A stretch of DNA of 62,000 nucleotides from Glandiceps talaboti (lineage: Eukaryota > Hemichordata > Enteropneusta > Spengelidae): positions 2,847,501-2,909,500 of the forward strand of contig NC_135558.1 in assembly GCF_964340395.1 (NCBI RefSeq), in the 5' to 3' direction. Below, piece after piece: positions 28,001 to 40,000 of the stretch (the first letter of the stretch is position 1; every line of letters begins with the position of its first letter). A model generated the notes under the pieces. That model was not told the origin of the DNA and did no database searches. It saw only the letters and a list, made by a program, of their open reading frames with translations. Made by a program: the position numbers and the translations under genes.

Positions 28001-30200
28001 ATTGTGAAATTTGCAAGATAATGTAAGATTAATATTTTGACAATCTATGCCCTGAAGATATCTTTCATGAGATATTTCTTTGGCAACAAGAACTTATTGC
28101 AAATAAAACACTTTTGTTTTTCACCAGTGATCAGTGTGTTATGGCTGTCAACGTATGCATTTCTAGCTGCCTATAGTGCCATTGAATCCAGTGAACAACC
28201 TAATGTTGTTGAGGTTAACAGCTCAGTAAGTATATATACATGTTATAACAGAAACCCTTGGCTTGTGAGTGTTAGTGTAGTGTACACATCATATTCAAAG
28301 ACATTTATTCTTTCCATGGTCAAAGCATGTTACTGAAAAGACACTTGCTACAAGATTTGTGCCCTAAGGAAACTGGCATACGACTAGTGCATGCTTTATG
28401 CAAATTGGTCACTAGTCCATACCATGCGACACGATTTAAGCCAATCACTGAAGACTGTATGAAAACGATGTGGTATAATATCAGCAACTACTCAATAGTG
28501 TTGATGAAAAGAATTTGCTGAAAGACGTTATTTTGTGTTACAACATTAAGCAAATCTAGAGGTGGTAACAATTTATATTTAGAAACTTAAAAGAATTGTT
28601 GAATTCAAATTTATGGAGTAATGGCACTATGTATTGTTATTATAGAAAAGTGGACCTACAACATTTGTAAATCTTGAAGATGTATGTTTTGGCAGTGGTG
28701 AAGATAGGGATCCATTTTATTATTTCATCCATCTACCCAGCTGGTAAGTACAACTGCAACTACAGCTTCACTTACTTTATCTCTTTGCACAGCTGGTAAG
28801 TATAATATACACTTATTGCCTGGCTATGAGGACCCTAGTAGATATCTATATTACCCCAAGGGCTGTTATGCAGCAACTATTTCCTTAGGCTGAATTTCAA
28901 GGGGAATAGTAATTAAATAACAACATAAGGGGTAATATGACTTCTACTAGTGCCCGAATACGACAAGGCAATAAGTGTTTTATAACGCATCATATTCTCA
29001 GACACATATCCTTTCCATAGTCAAAGCACATCACTGAAAAGACTTGCTACAAGACTAATCCCCTAAGGAAACTAGCATAGGACTAGTGCATGCTCTATGC
29101 AAATTTGGTCACTAGTCCATACCATGTGACTTGATTTAAGCCAATCACTGAAGGCTGTATGAAAACAATGGGTTATAATATCACTTAGTTTTGTTTTATT
29201 TTTAAATGACTGACTGACCGACCGATCCATAATTTGTATGATGTTATGATGAGAAATATAGAATTAAGGACTGGAATATCGTGTATTACTAATCTATTTG
29301 ATTTACATATACTGAATCTTATGTTAGCTACAAGGCAACAAATTACATGTAATGACTGGTGTTTGGTCCTTCTCTCTAGGAATCTGGTTGTGACAGCTCA
29401 AAGCAATGCTCTTGAATGTGTTGTACTTGGAAAGAAAGAGTCTGGTGGTTGGGAACGATGGAATCTAGATGATTCAGGACGAGTTGAAATGCCCCTACGT
29501 GATAGTCTGGATACATTTCCTATGGGTATTGCTCTTGATTTAACATCACAAATTCCAATACAAGTTGGTGAGTTGACTGTCTTTGTGTAGTTTGTACGAT
29601 ACTAGAGTCAATGATTTAATCACAAATTCCAATGTTTGAATGTTGTGTCTTAAGTTACAACCAAACTACAGAGAGTATAGCATTTCACTTGGGCCACATA
29701 GTGTATTTTACATCTTACACAACATTGTTTGCTACAAATTATGTGAACAAGATACAGGTACTGATAGCATGTACAGACGTGAGATGTTGTGATTTATCTC
29801 ACAGTGAACACAAATAACAGTTCTGTGTTTGAATCTTCGAAGTGTTTCATCTGACAGTGATGTTGATTTTGTCTTCACTATGAGATATAATGTATCATTT
29901 TATATGCCTGCATACTGTCATTGTCTGTATTTTGTTTTGTATAATTTGTAGCAAAAAACGTGTGAGATTTAGAAAACATGCAGCCTAATTGAAACTCTAT
30001 AGTCACCCTGGTTTGGTAGTAAGACCCATCTTTTCCCCCCACAGTTGATCAACAGAGTCTACCACCCGTACCACTATTCATGGCATTGTCAACTGAAGGT
30101 TTGCTATGTCCATATTATATGGTTAACAGAAGACCTGATATTGTACCATTGACCAGACCAGTAGAACAACTATCAAGTGTTGGTGAAAGACAACCAACAG
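19059..30200 (+). CDS. NUP214: NUP214 exons 1-10: N-terminal beta-propeller
   Basis: Exons 19059-19106, 19534-19666, 21510-21575, 22254-22405, 23513-23711, 27628-27762, 28128-28225, 28646-28743, 29380-29567 and 30045-30200 encode residues 1-424. This is the WD-like seven-bladed propeller that in the family binds DDX19/DBP5. Visible blade sequences include LAVSNKYGFTFIGCDSG, VTLSVCYKD, LRDLSWNPDP with FTNSTLSLWEV, ICWSPKGKQIVCGT and LFMALSTEGLLCPYYMVN. Every phase matches across introns (0,1,1,0,1,1,0,2,1,1 at the 3' ends). Exon 5 ends A|gtgagt and exon 6 begins TT|TGT|TGG, so the codon is rebuilt across the LINE-bearing intron. Confidence 0.95.
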
Positions 30201-33200
30201 GTGAGATTGGTTTTAGTTTTATATGTCGGTGTCAGTGACATTTGCATTTCTTTTCTTGTAAGGCTAAGATGTTTAATGCAATCTTTGTGCTTTTTTAGAC
30301 ATGTAGATGTATTACCCTATATTATGTTTCTATTTTCTGAGGAAATACTCCATAAGTTAAGGGGCCTTGTCAATGTGAGTTACAGACTCATTGTGACAAA
30401 ACCCCTTATGTGACAAGTTTTTCCCGCAGCTGAATGAAAAAATGTTGGAGTAACTAATGATACTTGTGGAGAAGGGGAGAACATATGGTGAATCTGAATG
30501 TTTTGACTCATAGTTTGAGCACAACAGAACCAATGATGCAGATACTGCTATGACATAGAACGACTTGGGTATTTCTGTTTGAACATGTACAGCCTCACAT
30601 TATGTAGATAGTTAAAATGTTTAATATGACAGAACCCCCATGGCACATGAGTTCAAGTGTGGTGTACTCAGGGTATGTACACATATAACAGAACCCCCAT
30701 GACACATGAGTTCAAGTGTGGTGTACTCAGGATATGTACACAGGTGGTTGCAGTGTTCTCTGTGGTCATACTTTCATAAGTGTAGTGAATGAAAGAGCAC
30801 TGGAAAACTTCACATGAGTGCAGATACTGTGAACGTGGACATTTTCGCTGAAGACATATTTTCACTTATTTCGCTGGAAAACAAAACGTGAAAATAAGTA
30901 GTGACTAAAATGTCTTCTTTTACATGAACATTATGTGCCAGCTTGGGAATTAGTGAAAATTAGTCTTTGTAAACTAGCTAAAAACTGTCAAATCACCAAA
31001 TTTTCTGGTAGTGAAAATATCTAGGTTTACAGTACCTATGAATAATCATACTGGCACTTGTGTCATGGGGTTCTGACCGTTCTGTTATTATTACACATGT
31101 TTATCTGTAACAACAAAATTATGTAAAACCATACTGTGGAATCACTGGATCAGTGTACAATTTGTGTTTCTTTACTTTTAGGAATGATTTCTATGAGCCA
31201 ACCCCCTGCACCCTCCATAGAACAGGTGACACCGCAAGTTGTTGGTACAGTAAGAACTTCAGACACATCTGGACCCATTGCGACACCAAGAGGAAACCTT
31301 CTCAGCAAGTAAATAACATTTATACTATTCACAGAGTAAAACAATTTCTTAGAAGTGAATCCCAAATTTTGGCTGACATCTCACCAGCATGGTCAGGGGT
31401 GCACAACAATGGGCTATTGTCATGTGGTCAGGGGTGCACAACAATGGGCTATTGTCATGTGTCTTGAAAGAGAGAGAGAAACAGCTGTGATATCAGTGCC
31501 AGCATACCAGTCTAGATTGGGCTTCCAGTGTAGTAAACCCCAGATGATGTCAAAGAGATGTCGGCGGAATATTAGGATTCACTTCCCCAGAAATATCTTT
31601 TCTCAGAGTAGGAATTTCCTTTTGTAACTATGAACCCAGAATCCATTCAATCTCACAGTTACATTACTCTTTGTTTCATTCACATTGTCCAAACCATGTC
31701 TCATATTATTCATTAAAGAATTCCAATATGCTATATTCTGTTCATAAGAAAGATAAAAGATTTCTTGGTTTGGCCACTAGGAGTGCTGTTCACAAGCCAT
31801 TGTTTGTAACGCTTATTGAATTTTACCCTAACAATAAATTTGTGTGAGGCAAATTCCATAGTAATATTTTACCAATGTTTTAAATGTGACAGGGTTTACA
31901 ATGTACCACAGTTTGTGTATTACATCAGTCATTCAGTTTCTTATGTCTGTATTTTTCTTTATTATATAGATTTGACAGTGAGGCAACACCCAAGCCAACA
32001 CTGCCTACCACGACAACGACTACAGGGATGGGATTTTTATCATCTTTACCCAAACCAGAATCTAGTGGCGCAAGTAAACCCATGCAGGCATTTAGTTTTG
32101 CCCCATCAACTAGTGATACATCATCAGCTGCTGCAACTACTGGTAACAGTACAGTCAAGTTTACTATGGATGCTTCCAAAACTCAAGGTCAAAGTATACC
32201 AGCATTTCCATCTACTAATGCAGGTGTGACATCTTCAAGTTCATTGTCACAGGCTGGGTCAGCAGAAACACAAGCAAAGACTGGAGTGGCAGTAGGTTCA
32301 CCATTTGGTCAATCTCAAGCAGCCACTACAGCTAACCCAGCAGGTGGACTATATACATTTGGTCAGTCCAAGCCATCGGCATTCTCTTTCAGTGTACCAG
32401 GGAATTCAGCATTTTCTGCAACTACTGCTGTTTCTAAAGACTCAGCTAGCACAGTCCCTATGTTTGGTAGTACTGCTGTATTTAGTGGTCCTGGTAGTGG
32501 TAGTGGTACAGCACTAGGTGCACTGAAAGACCAAACCAATACTACTGTGCCAAGTGGTCCAAAAGATCAACCTGGTGCTGTGTTTGGCAGCTCTACTGCA
32601 TCAAGTGGTACTTTGACCTTTGGTGACCTTAAACCACAATCCAGTGTGACCCCAGGATTTGCTGCTACAGCTGCCTTCCCTGGCTTGTCGAAGGATAAAC
32701 CTAATGCAGGATTGTTCGGTAGTGTTGCTGCAACTTCAAATACTGGCATGTTTGGAACAGCAAAAGACCAGACAGGTATGTTTAAAGGACAGAGAGATTC
32801 TATGCCATTGTCATTTGTACCTACTGCTCAGCAAAGCCCTGCAGGTAAATAGTGTTGTTGTTTTTTGTATAACATAGATTGTCACAATTGTTACTTGGTC
32901 AGCACTCTCATTGAACTATTGTAAGAGGTAGGCTCAGTAGTAGAGTGCTAAACATGCAACTTTTTAAAACAAAAAACAAAACAAAACAAAACTATTTTAA
33001 CAGTTTAGGACTACAACGATTGTATTTGCAGCTACAATGGCAGTGAAAATTAGAATTTAAAAAAACAAAAAAAACAAAAAAAACAAAAAAACATTTCTGT
33101 CAAATGTAATTATTCTTGTAAATTCTGTTTAGCTCAACTCTTAGTCATTTGTGTACAAATGAATAACCCCCCCCCCACCCCCCCCCCCACCCCCGGTAGA

Positions 33201-33900
33201 GAGAAGCCTTAATGCTATAATTGTTTCTACATAGGATTTTGAAAGATGTTAACATCTTACACTAGAAATTATCTGTGCACATTTAGAGAAAGAGCCGTAC
33301 ATCACATCTGAAGCAAGAAAGTATCTTTGTGTAATGTAGAGAACATTGCAGAGTTCTTTTGTCTTCTTAGACTAAACTCTGAAGAGTAGGGAAATGCAGT
33401 GAAGATGAGAGAGATACAAATTTATCATACGATATGAGCATGAACTATTCGTATGTTTTACAATGCCTTGAGTCTAATTCTATTTCAGGAGCTCCACAAG
33501 CACCTTTGAAAAGTAGTGACGCCACTTCTAAATCTCTGACTTTGGTTGGAGCAACTACTGCACAACCATTACAAACAAACACATCAACTATGAAGCCTGT
33601 GGCCAAACCAAGCGTAATACTTGGCAGTGGAGTAACCAGTAAACCAGTAACATTTGGAACATCGACCACAGCCAGCACTAAACCAACAGTTCTACCAAGT
33701 ACCACTAAACCTATGGAGTCACTAACTAAACCAGTGACTACCACCACTACGTCAAGACTACAACCAGCAGGAAACCAGCTGCCTACAGGTATTAGGGAGA
33801 CCCTATTTATTATGCATTTCTCATTATAACACCTCAAAATTGTTGGGTTGGTCAGTCAGTTAAAAAAAAATACTTTAAAAAGTTTGTTTGTTTGTTTGTT

Positions 33901-33956
<56 letters not shown>

Positions 33957-34038
33957 TGTGTGTGTCTGTGTGTCTGTGTCTGTGAGTGTGTGTCTGTGTG
34001 AGTGTGTGTCTGAGCGTGTGTGTGTCTGAGTGTGTGTC

Positions 34039-34087
<49 letters not shown>

Positions 34088-37000
34088 GTGTATGTGTGTG
34101 TGTGCATGTGTGCACAATCATACTCTTAATATGTAAGAGGAGCTACTTTATTTTGAATACTAACATCCTTACCCATCCTGTCAAAGTTCCCTTAATCCAG
34201 GAACTCAAAATGAGCTATTGTAATTATATTGCAACTCTTATATACAACTTGTATGCAACTCACCCAGTGTTCTTCAGTCTTGCTAAAAATAGGTCTCTGT
34301 TACAGACTGTGTGAACCACCAAGTCAAAACTACCAAAGGATGAGCCCCACTTTACAGTTATCAGCAATGTTTTTTTTTTAAAAAAGTCTGGGCATTATAA
34401 GGCCATGTTTGGATTAGATTACAATTACGTATGAAAAACAGTTTGTGGGCAGAGTTACAGAAAAACATTGAAAAACAGTTTGTGAGCAAAGTTACAGAAA
34501 AACGTTGAAAAACAGTTTGTGGACAGAGTTACAGAAAAACCTTGAAAAACAGTTTGTGGGCAGTTACAGAAAAACGTTGAAAAACAGTTTGTGAGCAAGT
34601 TACAGAAAAACGTTGAAAAATAGTTTGTGGACAGAGTTACAGAAAAACATTGAAAAACAGTTTGTGGACAGAGTTACAGAAAAACATTGAAAAACTGTTT
34701 GTGGGCAGAGTTACAGACAATCGTTGAAAAACAGTTTATGGACAGAGTTACAGAAAAACATTGAAAAACAATTTGTGGGCAGTTACAGAAAATCGTTGGT
34801 CCAGAACAAAAGAATGACCTTATGTGATCTTTATAACTGCACTGATAAGATAACACTATTGTGACTGAGAACCTGGGATTGAAACCCTGATCTTTAAGTC
34901 ATCACTAACAGCCTGCCCTGATTTAATGCAAGTTTTTGTCTCTTCAAATACAGGTTTGAGTAATAGGGGACAAGCAAGCACCGATGTACCACAACAGCAG
35001 GTCAGACCACCACCACCATCCAAACCACCTACTAGTGGTGGTCCATCTACCACACTAGATACCAGTATTACAGCTATTATATTTGATGAGGTATGTAAAG
35101 ATAAACATGGAAATATAAATTTGTTACACATTACAGTACACTTATAAAGTTTTATCCATCCATCCATCTATCTGCACGCTCACACGCATGCATGCACACA
35201 CACACGCACACACACACACATACACACATACATACATACATACATACATACATACATACATACATACATACATACATACATACATACACACATACATATA
35301 TACATACATACATACATACATACATACATACATACATACATAAATGCAATGTATGTATGTACATACACACAGAACACAACACAAACACACACACATCACA
35401 ATACGTACAACACATACATACATACACACATACATACATACACACATACATACATACATGATCAGAGCTCCACCCATAATTACATAACAGTGACAGTGAC
35501 TGACAGTGTTCTCCCCAGGATTTGCACCGTGCTTTCTCTGTAGTGGGGAGAACACTGCAGTCTAGGGGATCAGTTGCAGGCCAATGGGATGGAAAATATC
35601 ATGATTTATACGATTTCAGATCAATATCTCATCTGCAATATTTTCAGTCAATTGCTTTGAAAAAAACATATGTATCCCAAACTTATTTGTTCATCTTAAG
35701 ATTTGATATACATGAAGATTTTCAAAATTAGACAGCCAGCTTTCATTTTTGAGTGTGAAAACTTTGCCATGTCAGATATTGTACCCTAAAAGGAGTTATG
35801 ATCATAATATTTAGTTCTGGTATGTTTTCTTTTATCGTAGATGATACGTTTCCGGAAGGAATTGGATGACTTGAAAAGTAAGAAATGTGATTATGTTGTT
35901 GGTTCAGATGCTGAGAAGAGTTTGTTATTCAAAGGCAAAGAAGATTTAGCTGAATTCCATGCTGAAATCACTGACTGTGTACAGGTAGGTAAATTTGAAA
36001 TCACTGACTGTGTACAGGTAGGTAGATTTGAAATCACTGACTGTGTACAGGTAGGTAGATTTGAAATCACTGACTGTGTACAGGTAGGTAGATTTGAAAT
36101 CACTGACTGTGTACAGGTAGGTAGATTTGAAATCACTGACTGTGTACAGGTAGGTAGATTTGAAATCACTGACTGTGTACAGGTAGGTAGAGGTCCATGC
36201 AGAAATCACTGACTGTCTGTGTATATGTAAGGAGAAGTAACTTTATTCAAATCTTTGTGCAGACTGCTGAGAGATAATAAATGGCAGACACAAGTGAAAA
36301 ATGATTATACTAGACATAGCATGCCAATTTGTAGGTTTGTACTTTTCTAAGCGTAATGACTCCAGGCATCAATACTAGTCTGGGGAAACTGCAAATGTCT
36401 TACAATGTAATATGTGGCTTTAGAATTTAGTGTAGGTTAGTTGGTTAGCAAAATTAGTTGGTTGTAGCACAGTCCGTTGGTGGAGGGTCTATGCACAGTC
36501 CCACTATCATTGGTCAGGAAACGCCTTCTGTTACTAGGTGTGAATTTGGTCCCAGTCTTGGTCCCAGTGTTGAGATATCAACAAATAGAGGAGATGTGAT
36601 TGGTACATGTAATAATCCATTTATCTCTCAAGTAAAAATTGAAACAGAAGAATGTTAAACATACACTTAGAACAATGACATTCTGATATCAGTAGTTTTC
36701 ATGACGACATTTATTGTTGATGATAAATAAATCTAACTGTTTATAATTTAAATATGGTTGCTACTGGTTACAAATGACATTGCTACTTTGATATCATTGC
36801 AGGCACAGAATGAAGACATCAGAGAATTGAAGAGTATGACTTTGAATGCTGCAGCTCAGGTTGAAGAGGCTAAGATAAGAGATTTACGTAACAATGATCC
36901 ACATTATCGTCAGTTGTTGAGTTCACGAGCATTGGATCCAGCAAGCAGCAACCAATTAAAGGAAATCCGTAAATTGTACCACTATGTGGACAATGGGGTA

Positions 37001-40000
37001 CGAGATGTCAATGATGTATTAGACACACAATGGGATGACTACAGACATCGTCTACGTGGTGGTGGAAGGTGAGGTTTTTTCACTTGAAAGTCGGCAAATA
37101 ATCTTAGTTGTTACTTTCATGTTAGTAAATGTTATGTGATCAGTCGGAAGGTTCATTTTGGTCAGTCTGTCTAGAAAGTTTTTGGTGAATAATTTTGATT
37201 ATTACTATACATGTACATGAATTGATATGCTCAATAAATTTGCATATATAAAGAAAATAATGATCTCATTCACCCACGGTCATTGTTGTCATGGCATATA
37301 TGCAAATTTTACCTTCTGGGTATAAATCTAATAGCAGGAGTTAGTTGTGTTCAGTCTGTCTGAAAAACAGTCTTGTAGTAGAACCTTGGATCTATGTTTT
37401 GGGGGTAGCTGAATAAAGCTGAAAAGTGATAAGTACTGTACATCTGTCAGGGCAAAGTTAATTAGCGCCCTCAGTGGCAACCTTTGGTTGCTTTAAAAGT
37501 AAGCAGGAATAGCCTGACGGAGTCTCGCAGCTAGGCTGTCTGGAAAGTTGTCTGTGATTTGAACTTTTTTGCTGAATTGTCCTATGCTGTGTGTTTTGTG
37601 TAACCATGGGTACCCAACCCCAAATCTCGTTTAGAATCGTAGTTTTTTGTATCAAATATCACAAATTCACAAGGTAACCTTCACCTTTGAAATGTGTATT
37701 ATATTCTTTGTTCCAGTAGGAAGTTACAGTCTCCACCGAATGATTCTATTTATCGTGTTATTAGTAACAATCACAACGTAATGGTTGAAGAAAGTAAAAA
37801 ACTTGAAGAACTGAAGGAGATGTTACAAAAGATCAAAATCTACAACACCACATCAGTGTGGTCCAGTAGTACTAGTAGCAGCAGACCAAGGTTTGTGTCA
37901 AATAAAGTAGTCCTTTTCTTCAGAATTTGTCATAAAATACAACTGCTGACATCAGATCGTGGACAAATGATGTCAGCAGTTGTATGTAGGAAATGAATTG
38001 ACAGTATTTTTACTATGGTATTGAATGACATGGTAACAGAATGCGGTTAAATTTGCATAGATTCCTATGCCATGTATTACTACATAATTATATACCAAAG
38101 ATTACTTGCACCTGTGCACCTGCACACTAGTGAGTGGTATTTGCGCTGCAGTCCATTACCGAAAACATTTTTGCATACCTGCATGCAAATGATATGCAAA
38201 TGAGGGTGGGATCATTCAGAACACATGGAAATATGCTGCATTAGATAAACATATGTAATAATAACAGAACCCTATGCTTCATGAGTGTTATAGTTTGGGT
38301 AATTATGGACTGTGATCAGTATATATTAGTTGATCTTTCCGTAAACATAACTGGGATATCTAGTTGTCTTTACTTTATAGTTTCTCTTTTCTATTTCATT
38401 TATAACATCAGAGATACAGAACTGTCATCTTTAGCTGCCAGTTTGAGAGATACCCAGTTGAAATCACCGCCAAAACAAGGTCAGACACCAGGTATGTAAA
38501 TCTCAACTAATACCTCAGTTCAAAATACCCCAATCCTAACATGGCCAACAGGACACTGTTCTGTTTCCATTGTTTTTATGCTCTGTAACACCATTAATAC
38601 AAATAATATCAAAGTTTTTTTGGTTTGTTTTTGTTTATAAATTTGCCATCTTTAGGCATTCAAAAACAATTAATACAAAAACAAGAAATCCCATATGTAA
38701 TTTGTGTGGAAAGAAAAATAGTGTGGAAACTGTATGACAGTTTGAATTTCCTGCACTTGTATAGATTATCCACAGTGCACTGTATATACCCCAGATGTGT
38801 ACACAGATGTGTTGAGAAACATTTACCCCCCCCCCCCCCATGTAATGTGTTGCATTGTGAAATAGTACACTTATTGTTATCACCAAATTAGCAATCTTGT
38901 TTCTCCATTGTATACTTTCATACAACATTCATGTACATTGGTCGTGATAGCCTTCATATTCTTAGTTTATAACCATACATTTTCTTTGTGTTTACAGTGT
39001 CAGCCAAACGACAGGCACAATTGAGATCTATTTTATCTAAAAGACAAGTGACTCCAAAACGATCCACAGCACCAGGTTTGTATGAGCTATTGTTACTAGT
39101 ACCTTGCTATTTAGTCTAAAGGCTATCAGAGCTTTGAATCTGAAGATATCCTTCACCATGTCTAGAGGAATGAGAAGTCATTTACCCAAAGTAGTTTGTA
39201 CAAATGAGTATACCACTAACTATACAGATATATAATAATAATAATAATAATAGTCATAAATCTTATTTCTTCTATAGTGCATTACATTTTTAAAAAATCT
39301 CAATGTGCTTCACAGACCATAAGAAAAAAAATGGAAAAAGAGACAGTTAAAAGTATACAAACTCTGATAAAAATAATTCTTGAATAAAAACTTATTGGAA
39401 AAAGACAGCTACATGTAAACAGATACAAACACTGGTCAAAAATAATTCTGGATTCAAAAACTGATTGGACAAAAAAGACAGTTAAAACATATACAAACAC
39501 TGGTCAAAAGTAATTCTGGATTCAAAAACTCACAATACACATTAATAAAAGGAGAAATTGTAAAAGCAGTAGCACTGACTATACTTAATTAAAAAAGGAC
39601 TTAAAAAGAAATGATTTTAAAATTTTCCAGTGATTGAACTGACCTGAGTTGTGCTGGCAAACTGTTCCATAAGTGTGGAGCACAGATTGAAAACACTCAA
39701 CCACCATAAAAACAAATTTTACCGACCATTTGATATATTCTACTAGTAATCATACAATCATATCAAGATCTTTATATTATTTTATGGTTTTTTTTTTCAT
39801 AAAATTGTTAAAACCCAGTCTTTGAATCCTGCAGACCTGAATTACTAATATCTTCTCAGTGTTGACATAAGGATCTATTAGGCGTATTCTGGACCAACTT
39901 GTTCTAAAGTGCTTCCAGACAGACAACTGTCTTTCTAACCAAAATGTTAATCCAACTCTGACACAGTACATCAAATATGTCTTAGTCCCCTGGATGAAGG

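Larger units (their letters stand above)
28287..29182. repeat. Pair of about 195-bp direct repeats around NUP214 exon 8
   Basis: 28287-28482 (intron 7) and 28988-29182 (intron 8) are about 85-90% alike by eye, sharing CCCTAAGGAAACT, CACTAGTCCATACCATG and TTTAAGCCAATCACTGAAG. The right copy abuts the intron-8 foldback. They may be two copies of one dispersed element. Confidence 0.75.

Noticed and set aside
32925-32962. A-box-like AGGCTCAGTAGTAGAGTGC in intron 12
   Set aside because: No B box follows at the expected distance, only A-rich sequence; too little to call a tRNA or SINE.
33445-33837. Minus-strand ORFs opposite NUP214 coding exons (also 32567-32749, 40293-40682, 43689-44096, 44238-44621)
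   Set aside because: Mirror frames of Ser/Thr/Ala-rich coding exons; no independent motif or splice structure.
35891-36209. Minus-strand repeat ORFs with ISNLPTCTQSV or STYLYTVSDFK units
   Set aside because: Antisense shadows of the 33-bp splice-donor array.
36462-36560. tRNA-like stretch in intron 15 (TAGCACAGTCCGTTGG...)
   Set aside because: The B-box position reads GTGTGAATTTGG, too far from the consensus, and no cloverleaf forms; an old SINE is possible but not supported.
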